This document shows positions 1-5,247 of a stretch of DNA of 7,011 bases, piece after piece. The notes under the pieces were generated by a model. The model saw only the letters and a program-made list of their open reading frames with translations. It was not told the DNA's origin and did not search any database. The translations under genes and the position numbers were made by a program. How positions within the stretch are numbered: the first letter of the stretch is position 1; each line of letters opens with the position of its first letter. The DNA is taken from positions 1 through 7,011 of the forward strand of contig CAMWUF010000050.1 of assembly GCA_947177375.1 (NCBI GenBank), read 5' to 3'. This DNA is from an uncultured Ruminococcus sp. GTDB taxonomy: Bacteria > Bacillota > Clostridia > Oscillospirales > Ruminococcaceae.

Positions 1-69
1 TTACAACAATTCCAATTTAGATGAGACTAAACTTTCATGCGTATGGTCTGATTTTTTGTACCAAACTAC

Positions 70-99
70 TTGACAAATAACTAGTAAATACAGTATAAT
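70..99 (+). promoter_or_regulatory. Sigma-A type promoter for the LRR gene
   Basis: TTGACA lies at 70-75 and TATAAT at 94-99, both perfect consensus, with an 18-bp spacer. Transcription would start near base 106 and give a leader of about 80 nt before the ATG at 185. The region downstream is A/T-rich. The match to both hexamers makes this a confident call for the housekeeping sigma factor, although the spacer is one base longer than ideal. Confidence 0.82.
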
Positions 100-130
100 A
101 AAAATATACAAATATTTTTTGCAAAAAGGC

Positions 131-160
131 AAAAAAATAATGAATTACTATTATTTTTTT
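131..160 (+). promoter_or_regulatory. AT-only leader hairpin next to the ribosome binding site
   Basis: AAAAAAATAAT (131-141) and ATTATTTTTTT (150-160) are perfect inverted repeats of 11 bp around an 8-nt loop, GAATTACT. The hairpin would form in the untranslated leader, ending 3 nt before the AAAGGCAGG-like ribosome binding site (164-172). The stem has no G-C pair. It could stabilise the mRNA 5' end, keep the ribosome site exposed, or simply reflect A/T-rich leader composition. The inverted repeat is seen directly; any function is inference. Confidence 0.4.
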
Positions 161-184
161 CAGAAAGGCAGGTAATTTTAAATC

Positions 185-2020
185 ATGAAAACTAAGAAAA
201 TCATAGCAGGTGTTCTGGCTATGACACTTGTATGTGCAGTGAGTGTACCTGTGATACAGCAAACAGGTTTTAGCTCTTTCACAGCACAGGCAATGGGTGA
301 AGCCGTAAAATCTAATTGGGATATTAAAAAATATTATGATATTGATGATTTTACAATTCAATATGTACAGGCTGGTTATGTACAGATTATTTCTTATAAT
401 AATCCTGATGCAGAAGAAGTTGTTATTCCTGAATCATTTAATGATGGCGATACAGATTTTCCAGTACAAGTACTCTATGCGGAATCTTTTCAGGGTTGCA
501 AAATGAAAAAATTAACCATTCCAGATACTGTCAAGACAATCAAAAAAAATGCATTCTGTAACTGTGATCAGCTTGAGGAAATTATTGGCATGAAAAGTGT
601 AGAAAGTATTGCAGAAAATGCATTTACATCCTGTCAGGCATTGAAAGAAATTAATTTGCCTGATACGTTGACAATAATAGGCACAGAAGCATTTGCATTC
701 TGTAATAGCTTGACAGAAGTGACAATTCCAGCTAGTGTCACAAGTATGGGTACTTATTTATTTTCTACTTGTGCAAATCTGCAAACAATTAATATTTCAG
801 ATGGTGTTACAAAAATCAGTGACAAAATGGCTTATTATTGCAGTAATTTAAAAACTGTTAATATTCCGCCAAGTGTTACCACAATTCGTGATGGGGCATT
901 CCAGTTGACAGGACTAGAAGAATTTGTGATTCCAGATACTGTACAAAAAGTTGGTCAAGGTGCATTTACATTCTGTGGAAGTTTAAAAAGTGTTACGCTC
1001 CCCAAAGGGTGTACAGTAGTGGAAACGGAATTATTCCAAGATTGTTCTGCACTTGAAACTGTCATTATTCCAGAGGGAGTAGAGAGAATTCGCAGAGGTG
1101 CATTTACCAATTGTACTAGTTTAAAACAATTAACATTGCCATCTACCGTGAACAGAATAGAAAGTTATGCATTTTATAACTGCTCTGCATTGGAAACATT
1201 AAGTTTTCCTGATGGTGTCACATCAATTGATGAATATACATTTACTAAGTGTACAAATTTAAACAATATTATATTGCCACCTGGTTTGACAAAAATCGGT
1301 GTTTATGCATTCTATGATTGCCAATCTCTTGATAGCATTGTAATTCCAGCGTCAGTTACTTCTGTAGGAAGTTATGCATTCTATAATTGTGACAGTCTGA
1401 AAACTGCAAAATTTGAGGGCAGTATGAAAAATTTAGGCATTTGGAGTTTTGCAGGATGTACTAGTCTAGAAGAAATTACTTTTCCAGAGGGTTTGACAAC
1501 ATTAGATAATCATGTATTATACAGATGTGAAGCTTTGGAAAATCTCGAAATTCCAGACACTGTGACTAAAATTGATGGCTATGCACTTGCTGGATGTGAT
1601 TCTTTGAAAGAAGTGCAAATCCCTGAAAGTGTAACTTCTGTTGGTGATTATGCAATTGGCTATGGTGAGGGCGTTGTGCCTGAAGTCAATACAGAAATTA
1701 ATATTGTCAGCGATTCTGAAGCTGTACAAGATTTCTGCAAAGATAATCAGGTTGTTTTGAATGGTGAATTGCCATCTGATATTAATACCCCAACTGATAA
1801 AGAAGTAACTTCTGATTTGTTGTTAAATTATTTACATGGGAAAGAAGTATTCTCTGAAAATCAATTTAAATCTGCTGATAAAAATGGCGATGGCATTGTC
1901 AATATTTATGACTGGGCTATCATGAAAAAAGGTGAATTAGCACCAGAACCAGAAGTACCAACAGAACAACCACTTGAAACAGACCCAACTCCAGAACCAA
2001 CAGTACAAATACAAGAATAA
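185..2020 (+). CDS. Secreted BspA-type leucine-rich repeat protein with C-terminal dockerin-like module
   Basis: This is a 611-residue exported protein. Residues 1-36 are a signal peptide: KTKK, then a hydrophobic core (IIAGVLAMTLVCAVSVPV), then an AQA site at 34-36. Residues 106-494 are 17 tandem LRR_5/BspA-type repeats of 23 residues (pattern SLxxIxIPxxVTxIGxxAFxxC), with a probable divergent one before them (77-105). Residues 532-584 resemble a dockerin: a degenerate first half, then a loop with D565, N567, D569, G570, N573 and D576 followed by a helix. The protein ends in a Pro/Glu/Thr-rich tail without LPxTG or membrane anchor. BspA-type LRRs usually bind proteins or surfaces, and dockerins dock to cohesins on scaffoldins, so a surface-attached binding protein is likely; the ligand is unknown. 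The start follows an AAAGGCAGG site (164-172). The gene has its own promoter and terminator, so it is probably monocistronic. Confidence 0.92.
   Translation: MKTKKIIAGVLAMTLVCAVSVPVIQQTGFSSFTAQAMGEAVKSNWDIKKYYDIDDFTIQYVQAGYVQIISYNNPDAEEVVIPESFNDGDTDFPVQVLYAESFQGCKMKKLTIPDTVKTIKKNAFCNCDQLEEIIGMKSVESIAENAFTSCQALKEINLPDTLTIIGTEAFAFCNSLTEVTIPASVTSMGTYLFSTCANLQTINISDGVTKISDKMAYYCSNLKTVNIPPSVTTIRDGAFQLTGLEEFVIPDTVQKVGQGAFTFCGSLKSVTLPKGCTVVETELFQDCSALETVIIPEGVERIRRGAFTNCTSLKQLTLPSTVNRIESYAFYNCSALETLSFPDGVTSIDEYTFTKCTNLNNIILPPGLTKIGVYAFYDCQSLDSIVIPASVTSVGSYAFYNCDSLKTAKFEGSMKNLGIWSFAGCTSLEEITFPEGLTTLDNHVLYRCEALENLEIPDTVTKIDGYALAGCDSLKEVQIPESVTSVGDYAIGYGEGVVPEVNTEINIVSDSEAVQDFCKDNQVVLNGELPSDINTPTDKEVTSDLLLNYLHGKEVFSENQFKSADKNGDGIVNIYDWAIMKKGELAPEPEVPTEQPLETDPTPEPTVQIQE
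500..1666 (+). repeat. 17 tandem 69-bp LRR units (23-residue repeats)
   Basis: The units encode residues 106-494 of the LRR protein. Nearly all are exactly 23 residues; units 1 and 6 have 22. The positions kept are Leu-3, the IP pair near 8-9, Val-12, Ile/Val-15, AF at 19-20 and a terminal Cys. Unit 6 (220-241) ends in AFQL, so it lacks both one residue and the Cys. Unit 17 ends in GYG, losing the Cys, and is the likely capping unit. The units have diverged well at DNA level, which indicates old duplications rather than recent expansion. Confidence 0.88.
1778..1936 (+). other. Dockerin-like module, only second calcium loop intact
   Basis: Residues 532-584 of the LRR protein. The second half reads SADKNGDGIVNIYDWAIMKK, which matches a dockerin F-hand loop: D565, N567, D569, G570, N573 and D576 are in the calcium-binding positions. 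The first half keeps a helix-like stretch (VTSDLLLNYLHG) after a sequence rich in D, N and P that does not fit a standard 12-residue loop. Dockerins normally have two loops, so this is either a divergent dockerin or a lone EF-hand-like module. No cohesin or scaffoldin is present in the window to test partnership. Confidence 0.7.
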
Positions 2021-2028
2021 TTAAATAA

Positions 2029-2056
2029 AAAAGGGAGCTGTTATCAGCTCCTTTTT
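2029..2056 (+). terminator. Rho-independent terminator after the LRR gene
   Basis: GGGAGCTG (2033-2040) pairs with CAGCTCCT (2045-2052) around a TTAT loop, extended by an A-run on the left pairing with the T-run on the right (2052-2056). The stem is strong and T-tailed, 8 nt past the stop codon. It sits only 25 bp before the next start codon, so trmN6 is either transcribed by read-through or from a promoter not recognised here. Confidence 0.9.
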
Positions 2057-2081
2057 ACATGAATGATATGGAGGTGATTTC

Positions 2082-2810
2082 ATGGATTTCAAAAAAGAAC
2101 CAATTGGAGATAATATTTTTGTATACACATCAAAAGAACATAGATTCGGAACAGACGCATTTTTATTAACAAAATTTTCAAACTATAAATCCAAAGATAT
2201 TGTTTGTGAATTTGGAACAGGTTGTGGTATTATTGCATTGTTAATGCAGAAATTGAAACCGCCTGTTATGACATATGCATTAGATATTCAGGAACAGGCA
2301 ATTATGCAATTAGAATTAGGCATACAGGCAAGTCATGTGAAAAATATTATGCCAATTTGTACGGATTTGAAAAATTTTGAAAATTGGCAAAATATTCCCT
2401 ATGGGCAAGTGAATTTAATTATTTGCAATCCGCCTTACCAGCCATGTGGTTCAGGCTATGAAGCAAGTCTGGAATCACAGCGAATTGCTAGACATGGTGT
2501 TTGTTGCAGTCCAGAAGATATTTGTAAATCTGCTTGCAAATTATTAAATACAGGCGGTCGGCTTTGCATTTGTGGAAAGCCTGAACGTTTGCCAGATTAT
2601 ATCTGTGCCATGAGAAGTTATCATTTAGAGCCAAAGCGTTTGCAATTTGTTTCTAAAAATGCCGAAGATATGCCTTGGTTATTTTTACTGGAGGGCAGGA
2701 AACAGGCAAAAAAATTTTTACAAATGGAAAAGCCTTTTATTATGTATCAGAACGGCGAATTAACCCAACAGGCAAAAGCTTTATATCAGAATCAGGAGCG
2801 TGAATCATGA
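2082..2810 (+). CDS. trmN6: tRNA1(Val) (adenine(37)-N6)-methyltransferase family protein (TrmN6/YabB type)
   Basis: This 242-residue protein is a class I S-adenosylmethionine-dependent methyltransferase of the COG4123 family, whose characterised members add N6-methyl to A37 of tRNA-Val. The N-terminal RFGTDAFLLTKF (21-32) is typical of the family. Motif I is CEFGTGCG (42-49). The N6-adenine catalytic motif NPPY is at 116-119, followed by the RIARH segment (134-138) seen in relatives; many relatives have Glu after ARH, while here it is Gly. The start is set by GGAGGTG (2070-2076), six bases upstream. It overlaps rsmI by ATGA. In Bacillus subtilis the homologues yabB and yabC are also close neighbours, with the small GIY-YIG gene yazA between them; that gene is absent here. 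The methyltransferase family is near certain; the exact tRNA target is inferred from relatives. Confidence 0.88.
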   Translation: MDFKKEPIGDNIFVYTSKEHRFGTDAFLLTKFSNYKSKDIVCEFGTGCGIIALLMQKLKPPVMTYALDIQEQAIMQLELGIQASHVKNIMPICTDLKNFENWQNIPYGQVNLIICNPPYQPCGSGYEASLESQRIARHGVCCSPEDICKSACKLLNTGGRLCICGKPERLPDYICAMRSYHLEPKRLQFVSKNAEDMPWLFLLEGRKQAKKFLQMEKPFIMYQNGELTQQAKALYQNQERES

Positions 2811-3646
2811 GTGGTATTTTATATGTCACAGGAACACCCATTGGAAATTTAGAAGATATTACATTAAGACAGCTTAGAATATTACAAGAAGTTGATTTTA
2901 TTATTGCCGAAGATACCAGAGTTACCAGAAAATTATTAACCCATTTTGAAATTAAAAATGAATTAGTCAGCTATCATAAACATAGTGATAATCATACAAT
3001 CAATTATATTCTTGATAGAATTCAAAACGGTGAAAATTGTGCAATTGTCACAGATGCTGGTATGCCTTGTATTTCCGACCCAGGAGAAGAAATTGTAAAA
3101 TTATGCTATGAAAGAAATATTTCTGTGCAGTCTGTTCCAGGAGCAAGTGCTGTGATTACAGCTTTGTCTGTTAGTGGCGGTTCGACAAAGCAATTTGTAT
3201 TTTATGGTTTCTTGCCAGTAGATAAAAAACAGCGTTCTGCTATGCTGGAAGAATTAAAAACAGAATTCAGAACTTGTGTGTTATATGAAGCACCGCATAA
3301 GCTTGTGAAAACAGTTGCTGATTTATATAAAATCTTAGGAGCTGAACGAAAATTATCGCTTTGTCGTGAATTAACTAAAATTCATGAAGAAGTGATTAGA
3401 TTTTCTTTGCAGGAAGCTGTGAATTATTATGAAAATCATGCACCAAGGGGTGAATATGTTCTGGTTTTAGATGGTGCAGAAAAATCAGATAATCATAAAT
3501 TAAATTTGGAAGACGCTGTTTCTATTGCAAAAGCTTATCTTGCACAAGGAATGTCTGCAACAACTGCTACAAAATTATCTGCAAAAGAAACTGGCATACA
3601 GAAAAATTTAATTTATCAAGCTTTGCATCATACAGGAAATTCTTAA
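2807..3646 (+). CDS. rsmI: 16S rRNA (cytidine(1402)-2'-O)-methyltransferase RsmI
   Basis: The 279-residue length is normal for RsmI, a tetrapyrrole-methylase-fold enzyme that 2'-O-methylates C1402 in the ribosomal P site and, with RsmH, makes m4Cm1402. All family signatures are visible: VTGTPIGNLEDIT (7-19), AEDTR (34-38), VTDAGMPCISDPG (81-93), VPGASA (110-115), FYGFLP (132-137), YEAPHKL (160-166), CRELTKIHEE (186-195) and RGEYVLV (214-220). The C-terminal 50 residues form the usual small helical domain (TTATKLSAKETGIQKNLIY), ending with a typical K-x-x-I/V-Y stretch. The ATG overlaps the trmN6 stop (ATGA, 2807-2810), and AGGAG (2794-2798) precedes it inside trmN6, so the two are probably translationally coupled. 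Confidence 0.97.
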   Translation: MSGILYVTGTPIGNLEDITLRQLRILQEVDFIIAEDTRVTRKLLTHFEIKNELVSYHKHSDNHTINYILDRIQNGENCAIVTDAGMPCISDPGEEIVKLCYERNISVQSVPGASAVITALSVSGGSTKQFVFYGFLPVDKKQRSAMLEELKTEFRTCVLYEAPHKLVKTVADLYKILGAERKLSLCRELTKIHEEVIRFSLQEAVNYYENHAPRGEYVLVLDGAEKSDNHKLNLEDAVSIAKAYLAQGMSATTATKLSAKETGIQKNLIYQALHHTGNS

Positions 3647-3670
3647 CAGCAAAAAAATTTTTTTGATTCT

Positions 3671-3696
3671 AAATTGTGAAGATTTCACAAATTTTT
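3671..3696 (+). terminator. Weak terminator-like hairpin after rsmI
   Basis: TTGTGAA (3674-3680) and TTCACAA (3684-3690) form a 7-bp stem with a 3-nt loop, followed by ATTTTT (3691-3696). The stem has only two G-C pairs, so termination may be incomplete. It lies 27 nt past the rsmI stop and before the promoter at 3728. An A7T7 tract (3651-3664) just upstream may add to local bending. Confidence 0.45.
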
Positions 3697-3727
3697 ATGT
3701 TATTCTGTCGCAAGCCTGTTGTTTGTG

Positions 3728-3756
3728 TTGACATTCTGTAAAATCTGTTGTATAAT
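3728..3756 (+). promoter_or_regulatory. Consensus sigma-A promoter for the amidase-queH unit
   Basis: TTGACA at 3728-3733 and TATAAT at 3751-3756 are both perfect and separated by the ideal 17 bp. Transcription would start near 3763, leaving a leader of about 38 nt before the ATG at 3801. No operator-like inverted repeat overlaps it, so strong constitutive expression is the simplest reading. Confidence 0.85.
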
Positions 3757-3800
3757 AAATTTATTGTTTTGAGTTTAAACTGAAATGAGGGTATTTACAT

Positions 3801-4619
3801 ATGCAACAGAAAAGAGAAACTTGGGAAGATTTAAAAAAACGTGCAAGATGGGACAGAATTTTTGGTGCATTGGCTGTATTTTTATTAGTATTAATTTTAA
3901 TTATTTCTGGAATTAGCTCTTGTGCGAAAAAACTAAAACAAGATGATGATACAACACCTGCAAATGTAGATGAAACTTTGCCCACTGGTGAAACAAATTA
4001 TATGGCAGGTACTACAGTTGATAATTCTATGGCAGTGTTTTTAAGTCCGTCTACACAAGAAGATAATGTTTATGCTTGTGATAATACCGTTACAGAAGAA
4101 AATGCCATGTGGCAAATTGCCAGGCGTGTGCAAGCATTATTAGAAACAGATGGCTATCAAGTTTACATGTGCGGTGAAGATGACACTGTTATGAGTAAAA
4201 TTGAACAGGGAAATGCCTTAAAATGTGGTGCTTATGTTGCGATTCATAGTAATTCCAGTGGTGAATCTGGTGACGGACACGGAACAGAAATTTTTTATAA
4301 TACAAATATTTCTGGAAGTCAGGCATTAGCAGAATATATTTATAATCGGGTGGCTAATTTAACGCCTACAGAAGACAGAGGCGTGAAAGACCAGACACAA
4401 AGAGATTTATATGAGATTGAAAGAAATGAAACTGCTTGTTGTTTATTAGAAGTTGAATTTCATGATGATATGACTACTTCACAATGGATTTTAAATCATG
4501 TGGAAGAAATTGCAACTTGTATTAAAGACGGTATTATAGATTATTTGAAAATTAAAGCTTATAGTACACCAGAAACGCCGTCTGAATCTGAAACTTTTGG
4601 AACAGGAGGCTTGGTTTAA
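3801..4619 (+). CDS. Membrane-anchored Amidase_3-like cell-wall hydrolase (N-acetylmuramoyl-L-alanine amidase family)
   Basis: 272 residues. A basic N-terminus (1-19) leads to a hydrophobic segment (20-40), ending in ISSC at 38-41 that fits a lipobox, so the protein is either a signal-anchored or a lipid-anchored extracellular protein; the long n-region favours an anchor. A charged, Thr-rich linker (42-75) precedes an Amidase_3-like domain (77-255): AVFLSPSTQEDN (78-89), EENAMWQIA (99-107), AYVAIHSNSSG (144-154), GTEIFY (161-166), RGVKD (193-197) and LLEVEFHDD (215-223). Amidases of this fold cut the MurNAc-L-Ala bond using a His-Glu-His zinc site. Here E99 or E100, H149 and the catalytic-type E217 are visible, but the first His of the usual DPGHGG motif is replaced by SPSTQ. 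This resembles a clostridial variant subfamily, so activity is likely but unproven. The start follows a modest GAGGG (3787-3791). Confidence 0.83.
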   Translation: MQQKRETWEDLKKRARWDRIFGALAVFLLVLILIISGISSCAKKLKQDDDTTPANVDETLPTGETNYMAGTTVDNSMAVFLSPSTQEDNVYACDNTVTEENAMWQIARRVQALLETDGYQVYMCGEDDTVMSKIEQGNALKCGAYVAIHSNSSGESGDGHGTEIFYNTNISGSQALAEYIYNRVANLTPTEDRGVKDQTQRDLYEIERNETACCLLEVEFHDDMTTSQWILNHVEEIATCIKDGIIDYLKIKAYSTPETPSESETFGTGGLV

Positions 4620-5230
4620 TGCAAAAATTAAATTATGATTTAGAAATGCAGAAAATTTTAGCAATGACTAAGCCTAGTGTATTATTACATGCTTGCTGTG
4701 CGCCTTGCTCTAGTGCTGTATTGGAAAAAATTTCTAGTCAGGCAGATTTAAAAATTTGTTTTTATAATCCGAATATTATTCCTGAATCTGAATATGATTA
4801 TAGATTACAAGAATTAAAAAGATTAGTCCAGGAAATGCCCTCTGCACAGGGAATTGAAATTTTAGAGGGAAATTATGAACCTGAAAAATTTCTCGCTTTT
4901 GCAGAATCACTTGCCAATGAACCTGAACGGGGGAAACGCTGTCAAAAATGCATTGCATTGCGTTTAGAAGAAACAGCAAAACAAGCAGATATTTTAGGAG
5001 CTGATTATTTTGCAACGACTTTGACATTAAGTCCCCATAAAGATGCATTGTTTATTAATACAGCAGGTTTTGCAATTGCTGAAAATTTTCATGCAAACTG
5101 GTTGCCGTCTGATTTTAAGAAAAAAGAGGGTTATAAGCGGTCTATTATATTATCACATGAATATTGCTTATATCGGCAGGATTTTTGCGGTTGTCCGTTT
5201 TCAAAAAAATTAAAACACCCTGAAACTTAA
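4619..5230 (+). CDS. queH: Epoxyqueuosine reductase QueH
   Basis: This 203-residue protein belongs to the QueH family (formerly DUF208, COG1636), which reduces epoxyqueuosine to queuosine at the wobble position of tRNAs with GUN anticodons; it is unrelated in sequence to the cobalamin enzyme QueG. Family marks are LLHACCAPCS (22-31), FYNPNIIPESEY (48-59), KRCQKC (106-111), TTLTLSPHKD near the centre, and YRQDFCGCPFS (185-195). The cysteines C26, C27, C30, C108, C111, C190 and C192 include the expected iron-sulfur and metal ligands. Its ATG shares one base with the amidase stop (TAATG, 4617-4621), and AGGAGG (4604-4609) lies inside the amidase gene, so the two are co-transcribed and probably coupled. 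No other queuosine genes are in the window. Confidence 0.95.
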   Translation: MQKLNYDLEMQKILAMTKPSVLLHACCAPCSSAVLEKISSQADLKICFYNPNIIPESEYDYRLQELKRLVQEMPSAQGIEILEGNYEPEKFLAFAESLANEPERGKRCQKCIALRLEETAKQADILGADYFATTLTLSPHKDALFINTAGFAIAENFHANWLPSDFKKKEGYKRSIILSHEYCLYRQDFCGCPFSKKLKHPET

Positions 5231-5246
5231 TGCAGGGTGTTTTTTT
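5212..5246. terminator. Bidirectional terminator between convergent operons
   Basis: CACCCTG (5216-5222) pairs with CAGGGTG (5233-5239) around a 10-nt loop, extended by A's at 5212-5215 pairing with T's at 5240-5243. The T-run continues to 5246 for plus-strand transcripts, and A-rich sequence at 5203-5215 provides the T-run for minus-strand transcripts. The queH stop codon (5228-5230) falls inside the loop and the opposing gene's stop codon starts at 5248, so one hairpin serves both genes. Confidence 0.9.
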
Positions 5247-5247
5247 A

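Noticed and set aside
25..58. Terminator-like AGAC...GTCT hairpin followed by a T-run near the left edge
   Set aside because: The pairing is interrupted by a large internal loop and is too weak to support a terminator call.
2..73. Open frame from the left edge ending at TGA 71-73, possibly the tail of an upstream gene
   Set aside because: Only about 23 codons are visible, with no recognisable motif. It overlaps the -35 hexamer of the LRR promoter, and another frame (ending at TAG 18-20) is equally possible.
35..361. Minus-strand open frame of 108 codons across the LRR promoter and start
   Set aside because: It covers the promoter, leader and signal-peptide region of a clear gene on the other strand. 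Its Phe/Ile/Tyr/Cys-rich product looks like antisense of A/T-rich DNA.
1896..1923. Possible promoter (TTGTCA, 16 bp, TATCAT) inside the LRR gene for trmN6
   Set aside because: Both hexamers are imperfect, it lies in coding sequence, and it is upstream of the strong terminator, so it would not explain trmN6 expression better than read-through.
3651..3664. A7T7 palindrome after rsmI as a terminator
   Set aside because: It has no loop and no G-C pairs, so it cannot form a useful hairpin; it is more likely a composition feature.
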